A stretch of DNA of 64,000 nt from Microvirga sp. 3-52 (GTDB lineage Bacteria; Pseudomonadota; Alphaproteobacteria; Rhizobiales; Beijerinckiaceae). The stretch covers positions 1 through 64,000 of the forward strand of contig NZ_JAHAMK010000022.1 in assembly GCF_018383585.1 (NCBI RefSeq), read 5' to 3'. The position numbers were made by a program, and so were the translations under genes. The notes under the pieces were generated by a model that saw nothing but the letters and a program-made list of their open reading frames with translations, did not search any database and was not told the DNA's origin. Positions 19,383 through 29,900 of the stretch are shown one piece after another; within the stretch, counting starts at the first letter, position 1, and each line of letters begins with the position of its first letter.

Positions 19383-19407
19383 AATAAGATAATTCACTTG
19401 AGTTATT
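19383..19407. promoter_or_regulatory. ROK-regulator operator candidate
   Basis: AATAA and TTATT are inverted half-sites 15 bases apart, in an AT-rich island (GATAATTCACTTGAG between them) that contrasts with the GC-rich surroundings. It lies between the divergent solute-binding-protein gene and ROK regulator gene. ROK regulators commonly bind AT-rich inverted repeats of this kind, so it may control both directions. Confidence 0.5.
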
Positions 19408-19447
19408 CGATGCCCCGGGCCATCGTCCACTGCACGGAGTGGTGGAG

Positions 19448-20701
19448 ATGCTGAGAAAAGCAGAAGGCGGAATGTCATCGACGATCGGCAGCAATCCGGA
19501 GCGGAATCGCTCCCATAACCGGCGCGTGGTGCTCGACGTCGTGCGCCAGCTCGGCCCTGTCGGGCGGATGGAAATTTCGCGTCATGCGCATCTGAGCACC
19601 CAAGCCGTCTCGAATATCGTCGAGGAACTCGTTGCTGACGGGCTGCTGATCAAAACCGGCCGGCTTAGGGCCGGCCGTGGCCTGCCGCCGATCCAGTTCG
19701 CGGTCAATCCGAACGGCGGGATGACGGCGGGGGTCGAAATCGCGGCCGATCACATCTCCACGCTTCTGGTCGATATCGGCGGCCGCATTCGCGCGCAGCG
19801 AAGCGTCTCGATTCGGCAGAACGATCCCGGGACGGTGCTTCCCGTCATCGAGACCGAGATCGAAGCCGCGCGGGCGCAGTTGAAGTCACCTGTGCCGCAG
19901 CTTCTCGGCGTCGGTATCGTCATGCCGGGTCCCTTCAACGTCGAAGGCATGACATCCGTCGGGCCGACGACACTGTCCGGATGGCTCGACTTCGACGCAG
20001 TCGCCAGCATCGGGCGGATGCTGGATGTGCCGATCACGCTTGAAAACGATGCCACCGCCGCCGCAGTCGGCGAGCGCCTTCACGGCGCGGCCAAGGAGCT
20101 GAAGAACTTCTGCCTGATCTACTTCGGGCAAGGACTGGGCTTAGGGATCATGATCGACGGCCGTCCGTTTCGAGGTGCGAACGGAAATGCCGGCGAGATC
20201 GGGCATGTGCTGGTCGAGAAGGGCGGGCGCCTCTGCTCGTGCGGGCAGCATGGCTGCCTCGAAACTTATGCCTCGTTTCATTCCCTAGCGCAGCAATTAT
20301 CCGGGGCTGGAGTCGAACGGGTCGAATACGCGGACTTGGAGCGGCTTCACCGCGAGAAGCACCCCATCGTCCTGGAATGGATCGAGGTTGCCGCAGGTTA
20401 TCTGGCGCCACAGGTCGCGATGCTCGAAAACCTGTTCGATCCTGAGGCCATCATCCTCGGCGGCGTTCTTCCGACCGGCCTGCTGGAGGATCTCGTGCAG
20501 GCGATGCACCCGCTTCCCCTATCGGTCGCCCGGCGCAGGAACCGGAGCGAGGCCCGCCTGATCCATGGGCGAACCGGCCGCATGACGGCGGCGCTCGGCG
20601 CCGCCGCCCTGCCACTCCTGGAAACGATGACCCCGCGTCTCGACACCGCCCACGCGGCCAGACGTGAGCAACCGAACGAGGAGATTTCCCTTGCTGGATG
20701 A
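19448..20701 (+). CDS. ROK-family transcriptional regulator
   Basis: About 417 residues. The N-terminal winged helix contains GRMEISRHAHLSTQAVSNIVEE. The ROK sugar-kinase-like domain follows, with a zinc-binding segment CSCGQHGCLE and the GNAGEIGHVLVE motif. Such proteins repress sugar operons until the sugar or its phosphate binds. The start is uncertain: GTG at 19439, ATG at 19448 (GGAG 8 bases upstream, chosen) or ATG at 19472. It is divergent from the sugar ABC operon and overlaps the PIG-L gene, so it probably regulates both. Confidence 0.9.
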   Translation: MLRKAEGGMSSTIGSNPERNRSHNRRVVLDVVRQLGPVGRMEISRHAHLSTQAVSNIVEELVADGLLIKTGRLRAGRGLPPIQFAVNPNGGMTAGVEIAADHISTLLVDIGGRIRAQRSVSIRQNDPGTVLPVIETEIEAARAQLKSPVPQLLGVGIVMPGPFNVEGMTSVGPTTLSGWLDFDAVASIGRMLDVPITLENDATAAAVGERLHGAAKELKNFCLIYFGQGLGLGIMIDGRPFRGANGNAGEIGHVLVEKGGRLCSCGQHGCLETYASFHSLAQQLSGAGVERVEYADLERLHREKHPIVLEWIEVAAGYLAPQVAMLENLFDPEAIILGGVLPTGLLEDLVQAMHPLPLSVARRRNRSEARLIHGRTGRMTAALGAAALPLLETMTPRLDTAHAARREQPNEEISLAG

Positions 20702-23084
20702 CCATAGCCGTCTCGCCCGCGCTGTTCATCAGCCAGCTCTTGTCCGTCTGCATCGTGCGTTGAGCCGGCTCCCGTCAGTGCTGACCGTGATGAACACGGG
20801 CGCGCATCCCGACGACGAGGCAAATGGACTGCTCGCAGCCCTGCGTTTCGCTTATGGCATGCGGATCGTGGTTGCGTGCTCGACCCGGGGCGAGGGAGGT
20901 CAGAACGCGCTCGGACCGGAGCGGGGTGGCGCGCTCGGTGTTTTGCGAACCGCCGAGATGGAGGAGGCCGCCCGCCGCATCGATGCCGATGTGGCATGGC
21001 TCGGTCATGGACCGGACGATCCGGTTCATGATTTCGGCTTCTCCAAGAATGGCGACGACACCCTCCTGCGATGGGGCAAGGAGCGGATCCTCGAACGGCT
21101 CGTCCGAGCCTATCGCCAGTATCGGCCCGACATCGTGATCCCCACATTCCTGGACGTGCCGGGACAACATGGCCATCATCGCGCGATGACCCGCGCCGCC
21201 GAAACAGCGTTGGCGCTGGCGGCCGATCCCGCAGCCTTTCCGGAACATGCGGAACTAGGCCTCACACCGTGGCAGGTGTCCAAGTTCTATCTGCCGGCCT
21301 GGTCCGGGGCGGGCTACGCCTATGACGACGAAGTGCCGCCGCCGCCTGCAACGTTGAACATGCAGATTGTTGGCGGCGATGCGGTGACCGGCCTGGCTTA
21401 TAAGCAGCTCGGCGAGTGGTCCCGCGCCGCCCATGCCTCGCAGGGAATGGGTGTGTGGCGCGATGATCCGGTCGACCAATGGAGCCTTCATCTAAAGCTT
21501 CGTGCCGGCGCTTCGCCGGGCCCCGAGCACGACATCCGTGATCACCTTCCTGCGAGCCTTCGCGATCTTGCCGGAACGCCGGGCCTGATGGACGCTGCGG
21601 GCTCGGCTCTGCGCGAAGCACAGGCGCGCATCGATGCTGCTATCGCGGCATTCCCCGATCGCAAGCTCATCGGCGGCTCGCTCGCTCACGCGGCGCTGTT
21701 GATCGAGGATGCACGGAAGGGCATGGATCGGTCGATTCTCAATCAACCGGGGCATCGTCTCGACCGCAAGCTTCGCGAGATCGATGCTGCCCTTTTCGAG
21801 GCGAATGCCAACACCGCAAGAGCGTTCTTCCATGGTGCAGGATATCCCGGAGCACAGGTTGGGTTAGAAGTCTCCATCGATGCGCCCGGCCTTGCGAACC
21901 TCTCGGTCGAGCCGCGGCTTCCCGAGGGGATCGAAGCAAAGGAGGTTTTCCATGAACCGCGGCGTGTTCGCTATGCTATCGCGATCCCAGAAAAGGCTTC
22001 TTATACGGGACATTATCCGCCAGCCTTCGATCCCATGGGCGGCAATGGCCCGGCCGGCCTTCATATCACCGGTGATCTCGACGGCCGCAGGATCGAGATC
22101 GATCTCGATCCCGAGAAACTTCTGACGATCGGTCCGCAGCAATCCCTGTCGCTCGATCCGGTTTTCGCAATCGTGAGGGCCGATGCACCGGCATCCAGCA
22201 TCCGTGTCCAAGCTGCGGGCGCAAATCCCACGGTCTGGCAGGTGCCGCAGGGCTGGAGCGTTCGACGTCAGGACAACTATTGGGTCATCGATCCGCCGCA
22301 GCAAGCGAAGGCCGGCGTGTCAACTCTCGTTCCGATCCTCGACGGCAGGCCGGCAAGCTCTGTGCGAATCATGGCCTATCCGCACATCCAGCCGGTTCCG
22401 TTCATTGCGCCGACGGAAGTAAAAATTCTGACGCTTGACGTCGCTCTGCCGAACGGCGCCCGCATCGCATATGTCGGTGGCGGCAGCGACAATGTCGGGA
22501 TGCATATGCGCCGCCTCGGGCTCGATGTGACGGATCTCGGGGAGGCGGATCTGAGAACCGGATCCCTTTCCGATTTCACCACCATCGTCATCGGCATCTT
22601 CGCCTTCGGGCTAAGGCGCGATCTGCAAGATGCGGCCGGCCGGCTGCATCGGTTCGTGGAGGAGGGCGGCCATCTGGTGACGCTCTACCATCGCCCGACG
22701 GACGGCTGGGATCCGGATCGGACGCCCCGCCGTCTCGTCATTGGCTCGCCGTCACTGCGGTGGCGCGTGACCGACCCGTCGGCTCCCGTGACGGTTCTTA
22801 AACCGGACAGCCCGCTGCTGACCTCTCCGAACAGAATCGATGCGGGCGATTGGCATGGCTGGGACAAGGAGAGGGGACTCTACTTCGCCGCCGATTACGA
22901 TCCCGCCTATGAAGAGCTTCTGTCTCTCAACGATCCGGATGAGCCTCCTCTGAGAGGTTCGCTGCTTTCGGCTCGAATCGGTCGCGGGCGGCATACCCAT
23001 GTGGCGCTGGTGCTGCATCATCAACTGGACAAACTCGTTCCCGGCGCCTTCCGACTCCTGGCCAATCTCGTTCAGCCAGCCTGA
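20691..23084 (+). CDS. PIG-L family deacetylase with C-terminal GATase-like domain
   Basis: Nearly 800 residues. The N-terminal deacetylase domain carries the zinc and catalytic motif NTGAHPDDEANG, STRGEGGQN and a second zinc histidine in PGQHGHHRAM. Related enzymes deacetylate N-acetylglucosamine conjugates (MshB, BshB, PIG-L). The long C-terminal part includes a class-I-glutamine-amidotransferase-like fold (IAYVGGGSDNVGMHM ... VEEGGHLVTLYHRP), as in other long secondary-metabolite-independent PIG-L proteins. A TTG at 20691 follows GAGGAG and is chosen; a GTG at 20664 is possible. The gene overlaps the ROK gene and precedes an EamA gene by 6 bases. Substrate is probably an N-acylated sugar. 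Confidence 0.85.
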   Translation: MLDDHSRLARAVHQPALVRLHRALSRLPSVLTVMNTGAHPDDEANGLLAALRFAYGMRIVVACSTRGEGGQNALGPERGGALGVLRTAEMEEAARRIDADVAWLGHGPDDPVHDFGFSKNGDDTLLRWGKERILERLVRAYRQYRPDIVIPTFLDVPGQHGHHRAMTRAAETALALAADPAAFPEHAELGLTPWQVSKFYLPAWSGAGYAYDDEVPPPPATLNMQIVGGDAVTGLAYKQLGEWSRAAHASQGMGVWRDDPVDQWSLHLKLRAGASPGPEHDIRDHLPASLRDLAGTPGLMDAAGSALREAQARIDAAIAAFPDRKLIGGSLAHAALLIEDARKGMDRSILNQPGHRLDRKLREIDAALFEANANTARAFFHGAGYPGAQVGLEVSIDAPGLANLSVEPRLPEGIEAKEVFHEPRRVRYAIAIPEKASYTGHYPPAFDPMGGNGPAGLHITGDLDGRRIEIDLDPEKLLTIGPQQSLSLDPVFAIVRADAPASSIRVQAAGANPTVWQVPQGWSVRRQDNYWVIDPPQQAKAGVSTLVPILDGRPASSVRIMAYPHIQPVPFIAPTEVKILTLDVALPNGARIAYVGGGSDNVGMHMRRLGLDVTDLGEADLRTGSLSDFTTIVIGIFAFGLRRDLQDAAGRLHRFVEEGGHLVTLYHRPTDGWDPDRTPRRLVIGSPSLRWRVTDPSAPVTVLKPDSPLLTSPNRIDAGDWHGWDKERGLYFAADYDPAYEELLSLNDPDEPPLRGSLLSARIGRGRHTHVALVLHHQLDKLVPGAFRLLANLVQPA

Positions 23085-23090
23085 GGGGAC

Positions 23091-23990
23091 ATGGAGCCCG
23101 AGCCGGAAAGCAGGTCGAGCGCACGTCCCGTTCCTCTGGGGATCAGCGCAGGATGGTTGTTGCTCGACATGGCGCTGGTCACGACCATGCAGGCCATCGT
23201 CAAGGCCGAGGGCGAGACCTATCCGGCAGTCCAGTTGGTCTTCCTCCGCTCGCTCGTCGGATTCATCTCGGTGGCGCCGCTGGTGTGGCGCCACCGCCGG
23301 AAGCTGACGAGCCTCTCGAATATTCGCGGCCACCTGGTGCGGGTCGCCTTCAACTCCGCCGCATTGACCCTCAACTTCGCAGCCTTCGCGGCTTTGCCTC
23401 TGGCACTGGTCACCGCCATAGGATTTACCCGGCCGCTCGTGCTGCTCGTGATGGCAGCCATCATGCTGGGAGAGCGGGTAAGCCGGACGCGCTTTGTTTT
23501 CACGGCACTCGGATTTCTCGGCGTCATCGTCATGCTGCAGCCGGACGCGATCCCCTGGAACATGGGAATTCTCGCGGCTTTCGGATCGGTTCTCTTCGGC
23601 TCCCTCGCGGTCGTCCAGACGAGACGGCTCGCCGGTGAGAGCACGGTCATCCTGATGCTCTTCTACACGGTCGGGCTCACGCTCCTGACATCGATTCCCG
23701 CTGCGGTCGTTTGGGTGCCGATCCCGTGGAGCGAGTTGCCGAACATCATCCTCGTCGGCGTGCTGGCGCAACTCGGGCAATATTGCTGGCTGCAAGCCTA
23801 TCAGAAACAGGAGGCGCGTCTCCTCGCGCCGATCGGCTACCTGTCGATCCTCTTCTCGGGATCTGCGGGATGGCTTTTCTTCGGCGAGATCCCCTCCCTG
23901 TCCCTTTGCATCGGGGCCGCAATCGTGGTTCTGACCACGGTCCTGAGCACGCCGGCCGAACGCTGGCTGAAGAACAGGAACAGGGCTTAA
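23091..23990 (+). CDS. EamA-family (DMT) transporter
   Basis: A 299-residue membrane protein with ten predicted helices in two EamA repeats. The first repeat includes YPAVQLVFLRSLVGFISVAP and GFTRPLVLLVMAAIMLGERV; the second includes VLAQLGQYCWLQAYQKQEA and GWLFFGEIPS. Drug/metabolite transporters export or exchange small metabolites. It follows the PIG-L gene by 6 bases and so belongs to the ROK-PIG-L unit, perhaps exporting a deacylation product. Direction and substrate are inferred. Confidence 0.88.
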   Translation: MEPEPESRSSARPVPLGISAGWLLLDMALVTTMQAIVKAEGETYPAVQLVFLRSLVGFISVAPLVWRHRRKLTSLSNIRGHLVRVAFNSAALTLNFAAFAALPLALVTAIGFTRPLVLLVMAAIMLGERVSRTRFVFTALGFLGVIVMLQPDAIPWNMGILAAFGSVLFGSLAVVQTRRLAGESTVILMLFYTVGLTLLTSIPAAVVWVPIPWSELPNIILVGVLAQLGQYCWLQAYQKQEARLLAPIGYLSILFSGSAGWLFFGEIPSLSLCIGAAIVVLTTVLSTPAERWLKNRNRA

Positions 23991-24717
23991 GACCCTGGCC
24001 TGATGCCGGCCACGATTGCCATGTGCCAGCCACAGTCCCGTTTCCGTGCAGGAGGCTTGGCAATCGCGCGCCTTGGAGAGATCTGCGTTCGCTTCGAGGG
24101 CATAACTATTCTTATCCGACCGGCATCCTCGCACAGGCGGGCGACCGTGCGGGATCGCAGGACATCGGCCTTCCCGGAATCTCCGATGCTCGCGAGCGAG
24201 GCGGCCGATTGCAGGAAAGCTCGAACGAGGTGCCGAACGCCGAGGTCGCCGTCGTACGCCTCGACCCCACAAGCGCAGAGCCGCAGGTGGTCTTTTCGTC
24301 CTTATCGGCCGGCGCCCCAGGCGGTTTGCGGCAGGCCACATGGGTACCGGAACCAGGCGGCGGGGGTTATCGGGAATAACCCCGAAGCGAAGCCACGGAT
24401 GACCCGGGTTCGCATGCAAATAATCTCTCCTTCGGCAGGTGATCGCCGGATCCCTGCGAAAGGGAGTGGGCGCTTGGGGCGGGATTCGGAGACCGCGACG
24501 CCGGCTTGACCTTTCAGGGAGGTCCACCGCGGCATGGCGGTTCTCCCCGGCCTCCATGGCGGCTCTGCGCGCTTTCTCGGTATTGACCTGAGCAACATCG
24601 CTCGCAGCGGCGGCGTTACGTTCCGATCGCAACCAGGGGCAGGGAGTCCGCCATGCGCCTCCCGATCGTCATGATTACGTCCCCCTCCCTCCGTTGAGAG
24701 ACCGCCTCTAACGTATG
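23991..24717. other. Long gap between convergent EamA and SLC13 genes
   Basis: These 727 bases have no convincing intact gene. On the plus strand, one frame from about 24083 to 24379 reads like a protein tail (GHNYSYPTGILAQAGD, VAVVRLDPTSAEPQVVFSS, then RQATWVPEPGG before a stop), but I find no proper start and recognise no family. The rest, 24380-24717, shows no gene, RNA or clear terminator. Confidence 0.45.
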
Positions 24718-26538
24718 CTACATCGGCAGGACCCAAGGCACCATGATCACGCAAACGATAAGCACGAGGATGGAAAAAGGCACGCCAAGCCTTATGAAAT
24801 CTCCGAACAAGTAATTTCCTGGGCCGACGACAAGGGTGTTCACCGGCGACGACACCGGGGTCATGAAAGCGGTTGATGCGGCCAAGGCGACGATCATGGC
24901 AAATGGATACGGCGAGGCATTCAGCTCCTTGGCGATCGCAAGGGCGACCGGTATCATCAGGACTGCGGTCGCGGTGTTGGAAATGAACATGCCCAGCAGG
25001 GCGGTAATAATAAAGAGGGTCCCGAGGACAACACGCGGCCCTGCGTCGCTGATGACGCTCATCAGGAAGTCAGCAGCCAAATCCACTCCTCCGGTTCTCT
25101 GCAATGCGATCGAGAACGGCAGCATGCCGACGATGAGAACGATGGTTTTCCAGTCAATGGAACGATAGGCGCTGGGAAGATCGATGCACCCCAGAAGCCC
25201 CATCAGCAGGCACCCGATCAATGCAGCATGTACGTTCGGGATGACTCCGCTGACCATCAGCCCGACGACGAGCGTCAGACAAGCAACAGCTTGAAGGGCC
25301 TTTCCGGGTACTGGAAGAACCTCGTCGAGTTCCGAGGGGAGCCGGATAATGGCCAAGTCTCCGTCATCCGACCGAAGTTGCTCGATGTCGTTCCAGGTCC
25401 CGACGAGCAGCAGCATGTCGCCAACCTCGAGCCTTTCATTGACGAGATTTCGGTCGTGCACGATACGGCCTCGCCTGAGGCCGATGACCGAAAGTCCGAA
25501 GCGACTCCGGAAATGCGCTTCGATCACCGAGCGTCCAACCAGATCCGACGATGGCGGTACGATGACCTCCGCCAATCCGATTTCCTGCGAACGATCGCTG
25601 AAATAGGTTCCGTCCAGCGGCAGCTCCTCGAGGAGGAAATCGTCCCGAATGGAGTGGATGTCCCTGCTGTTCGGGAGCAAGTCGATCAGCAGTACATCGC
25701 CGACCTTGATTTCCATTTTTGCGGTCGGCCGGAGCAGTTCCCTCGAGAAGTTGCGGCTTCTCTCTATGGCGATGATGTTTGCTCCGGACGAGCCACGCAG
25801 GTTGAGCTCCTCCAAGGTCTTGCCGGCGAGCGGCGAGCGGTCGGTCACGAGAAGGCGATATTCGCGGTTCGCGAGGCCATACTCGTCGACCCACGCTGCG
25901 AACGTCGGCCGGTTGGCGGTCTTAGCCCGATTTCCAGCCGGCAACCAGCGCCGTGCGAACGCCATGTAGATGATGCCCAGCACCAGGACGGGAACGCCGA
26001 AAGGCGTGAAGCTGAAGAACGAAAAGCCCGCGATGCCGTGACGCTCGAGTTCGCTGTTGACCACGAGGTTCGGTGCCGTTGCAACCAGGGTCGTCATCCC
26101 GCTGATCAGGGCCGCGAAGCTGATCGGCATCATCAATCGACCGGGCGGAATGCCAGTGCCTTGCGCGATCCGCAGCGCCACCGGGATGAAAATCGCAGTC
26201 ACGGCAGTCGAACTCATGGTCGCTCCGAGAGCGCAGACGACCGTCATCAGTAGAGTTGTCAAACGCAGTTCGTTAGCCCCCGCCTTCGTGGTCAGCCAGT
26301 CGCCGAGCCCCTGAGCCACGCCCGTTCGCACCAGTCCCTCACCGATCACGAACAGGGCGGCAATCAGGACGATATTGGGATCGCTAAAGCCTGCGAGCGC
26401 TTCCTGCACCGTGAGCACGCCCGTCAGGGGCAGCGCCGTGAGCATGATCAGCGCCACGGCGTCCAGGCGAGGCTTGTTGATGGCGAACATCACGATCGCG
26501 GCGGCAAGCAGTCCAAGGACGACAGCAAGTTCGGACAT
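24718..26538 (-). CDS. SLC13-family permease with TrkA-C domains
   Basis: A 606-residue transporter. An N-terminal set of helices (ALPLTGVLTVQEALAGFSDP, STAVTAIFIPVALRIAQG) and a C-terminal set (MFISNTATAVLMIPVALAIA, FMTPVSSPVNTLVVGPGN) carry the paired SNT/TP-type motifs of the DASS/SLC13 fold. Two TrkA-C (RCK-C) regulatory domains lie between them, near residues 215-390 (LVTDRSPLAGKTLEELNLRG; VIVPPSSDLVGRSVIEAHFR). The family moves sulfate, dicarboxylates or other anions with sodium or protons. It lies downstream of an Mrp-type antiporter cluster on the same strand, but 363 bases away. Confidence 0.88.
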   Translation of the reverse strand: MSELAVVLGLLAAAIVMFAINKPRLDAVALIMLTALPLTGVLTVQEALAGFSDPNIVLIAALFVIGEGLVRTGVAQGLGDWLTTKAGANELRLTTLLMTVVCALGATMSSTAVTAIFIPVALRIAQGTGIPPGRLMMPISFAALISGMTTLVATAPNLVVNSELERHGIAGFSFFSFTPFGVPVLVLGIIYMAFARRWLPAGNRAKTANRPTFAAWVDEYGLANREYRLLVTDRSPLAGKTLEELNLRGSSGANIIAIERSRNFSRELLRPTAKMEIKVGDVLLIDLLPNSRDIHSIRDDFLLEELPLDGTYFSDRSQEIGLAEVIVPPSSDLVGRSVIEAHFRSRFGLSVIGLRRGRIVHDRNLVNERLEVGDMLLLVGTWNDIEQLRSDDGDLAIIRLPSELDEVLPVPGKALQAVACLTLVVGLMVSGVIPNVHAALIGCLLMGLLGCIDLPSAYRSIDWKTIVLIVGMLPFSIALQRTGGVDLAADFLMSVISDAGPRVVLGTLFIITALLGMFISNTATAVLMIPVALAIAKELNASPYPFAMIVALAASTAFMTPVSSPVNTLVVGPGNYLFGDFIRLGVPFSILVLIVCVIMVPWVLPM

Positions 26539-26901
26539 TCCGGGATTTCTTCGTATGGCCGATCGTTACGCTAGTGAGCGCCAGATTGAGTTGACGCAGC
26601 GCCGACGGCAACCAAATTCTGGGGGGGGCGACGACTGAACGGGACGCTCGGCAGGCTTTTGGGATGGGAGGCTAAGCAACTTAACCCTTGGCCACTCATG
26701 GAACGGCAGACGATGTACTCCTGATCGAAAGTTTTCTTCCCGATGAAAGATCGGAACATCACCATGATGAGTGTTGTAACTCTTCCCGCGATCCGTTCAC
26801 GCGCTCTTCCGACGGACGCCATCCCTGAGCATTCCTCGCTCCGCAGACGCCGGGGCGGCGAGAAATGAATGGCCGTGCGGCCCCTAAGACTGTGTCGGTA
26901 C
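26539..26901. other. Gap between Mrp cluster end and SLC13 gene
   Basis: These 363 bases hold no credible gene on either strand. A G-run (GGGGGGG near 26622) and a small GGCCGCACGGCC hairpin about 30 bases after the Mrp stop are visible; the latter could help end the antiporter transcript on the minus strand. A promoter for the SLC13 gene is presumably here but is not obvious. Confidence 0.45.
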
Positions 26902-29900
26902 TCACAGACGGCCCCCGGCCCATAACCCCGCGAGTCCGGTGCTCGTGACATAGATGACCAGGAAATAGAACAGGACATAGAGGGCATAGGTCTGACCGTT
27001 GCCAGAATAGAGCCCCCGTGCCCAATCTGCTACGGCAAGCGTGCCGTCCGCGACGCTCCGCCAGAAGACGATAGCGACAGGGGGCGAGGCGATGCCGATG
27101 ATGGGACGATAGAAGGCGAAGAACCGATGAAGATCGGCGACGTTCCGCTGGCTGCCCGAATATGCGAGCCAGGCGATCAGCCCAAGGACCGCCGCGACCG
27201 TAACGGCGCCAGTCATGATCGGCGTCGGATTCCAATAGCCATAGACCGTCTCCAGGGACATCCCCTCCCAGACCAGCGTCGAGGCAAAGTGCGGGTCGAT
27301 TGCAGCGGAAACGGGATCCATCAGCAATTTCGGGTAGAGTGATAGAACGAGGATACCCGTGATCAGCACGAATTGCGGGACGAGGAGAGCCGTCGGCGCC
27401 TCGCTGACTTTCGTCTGCTCGCCCCTATACGGCCCAAAGAAGAGGCCGCTGACGAGACGAATCATGTACAGGAAGCCGAGAAAGGTCGCCACAAGCCCGG
27501 CGACGGCGAGAAAGTGCCAGCCTTTCTCCGTCATGGCGCTCAACAGCAACCACTTGCCACCAAAGCCCATCAGTGGCGGCAGGCCCGACATCGAAATGAC
27601 AGCGACGAGCACGGTCGCGAAGGTCACCGGCATCGCGCGGAGGAGCCCGCCCCCTTCCGGGAGGCTGCGCGAGCCGGTGCGGAGAATAATGCCGGCGATG
27701 GCGAGGAAGAGGACTCCCTTCACCATCACGTGGTTGGCGACAAGATAGAGCGCAGTAACCCAGCCCAGATGGCTCATCAGCGCTGTTGCGGTGATGATAT
27801 AGCCAAGCTGGCTCATGCTGGAGAGGGCGAGGAGACACTTGATATCGGTCTGCTGGAGCGCCATCAAAGCTCCGGCAATCGTCGTCAGCATGCCGACCCA
27901 AGCGATGGCATGTGCGAGCTCCAGCCCAGCCTCGGACCGGATTGCGAGATAGGTCCCCATGAGCAGACCGAAGACAGCAACCTTGCTGACCACGCCCGAA
28001 AGCACTGCGGTGAAATCGTCATCTGCCTCGGAATAGGCTCCCGGCAGCCAAACATGTACACCGATCGCACCCGCCTTGATCAAGAACCCGGCCGCGAGGA
28101 ACGCGAAAGCGACGCTGGCGTCCGGGCCGCTGGTCATCAGCGCGCCGAGGTGGATCGAGCCGCTGACCGCGGCGATTCCGGCGAATCCCGCCAGCACAAG
28201 AAAGGCAGACAGCAACGAGAACAGCAGGAAACTCAGCACATGCGGCCCCGCACCCCGGCCCTTCGCTATCAGAAAGCAGGTCGATAAGGTTATGATCTCC
28301 CAACTGAAGAAGAACTCCAGGCTCGTGGACGATCGAAGCAGCGCTTGGATGGAAAGCATGAGGATCGCCAGCATCGGATAGTAGCCAGGGCGGTCATCAA
28401 CTCTGTAGAGGCCCGCTGCGGCTATGACGAGGCTGCCAGCGAGCAACAGGATCGCGAAGAGCCAGGCAATGCCCTGGGCGGCTTGCGCCAGGAAGCTACC
28501 GACGGCAAGAACGACGGCAAGCATCAGCACATTCTTGGCACGGCCCGGCATGCGGTCGAGCGCGTAGAGGATGATGCGGGAAAGGAGCGGGCCGAACATC
28601 CAAGGTGCGCCTGCTCCCGAGGCGCGTGCCGCTACATAGCCGGCGATACACAGGAGGAGTGCGACAGTCACGATGGGAAACAGCGCGGATGCGGACGGCA
28701 TCTCTGTCGGTCCGCTTTCCTGTGTGCAGAGGGCGCGGGTGAACCAGCGGAACATATACGCCGCTTCCAGCAGCGAACCGCATAGGATCAGCACAACCCA
28801 GGGCAGCTTTGCAGCGCTGGTCAGTTGCATGATAAGCGCCCATTTGGCCCAGAAACCGGGGAATGGTGGCAGTCCGGCAATGGCCACGAGGAAGAGGGTC
28901 AGCAGCGCTGCTAGGAGGGGATGGCCGGCGATGCCGACTGGCACATCGATATCGCGTTGGCGAATGACGCTGGCGATCCAGAAGAGGCCGGCCTTGGCGA
29001 GAAGATGATTGAGAAAGAGGCCACCCGCCACCAGCGGAATCGATGCCACTGCGCCGACCTGATGGAGAAGCGCCAGTCCGAGGAGGAGCAGGCCCATTTG
29101 ACCGATCGACGAATACCCGAGAAGCCGCTGGATACCAGACTGCTTCAGACCGATCAGGTTGGAGAAAAGGAACGTGGCTCCGCCTGAGACGGCCAGGATG
29201 GGGAGTTGGTCTTCAAAGAGGGGAAGCAGTTTCACGAGCGAGAAGAATACACCAGCGGAGACACCGACGGAGATCATCGTGGCGACGCCGCTCGGCGCGG
29301 TTTCATAGACGTCGAGCCCCCAGCCATTCGCGGGGAAAGGCTTCAGTTCGATGACGAGGCAGGCAAGCAGGAGAAGCAGTGCAGCCACGCCGATCGGTCC
29401 GGTGATGTTGGACTTGGTAGCTACCAGGGTATCGATGTTGAGGGTGCCGGTGACATAATAGAGCAAACCCGTGCCGAGCAGGAAGAGCGACGACGCAATG
29501 ACCGTCGCCATGATGAACTTGAATGCCGCCCCCAACGCGGCTGGTGTGCGCTCAAGCCCGAGAAGGCCGTAGGTCGCGATGGAGACGATCTCCAAGAAGA
29601 CGAAGAGATTGAAGAGATCCCGGGTCATCACCATGCCGTTGATGCCCATGGTGAGTCCCAGGTAGAGCAGCAGCGCCGCGTAGTTGCCGCGCAGCCGATC
29701 CCAAAGATGCAGCGCTCCCAGAATGGCCATGACATTGACGCTTGCGGTGACAAATCCCTCGGACAGGCCAAAGCGCAGATTGATCGAGACCGGCGGCAGC
29801 GATCCTGCCGTGAAGATATCGATGGGTGGCTCGCCACCGAGAATGCGAAGCAGCGAAACGGCGCTGATGACCGCGATCCCGACGAGTGCGATGAAGAAGC

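Noticed and set aside
23711..24082. First part of a 222-codon plus-strand frame
   Set aside because: It overlaps the EamA gene in another frame and is Arg/Pro-rich; only its tail after 24083 looks at all protein-like.
22752..24632. 626-codon minus-strand frame over PIG-L and EamA genes
   Set aside because: It has the composition of an antisense shadow in GC-rich DNA, with no motif or start signal.
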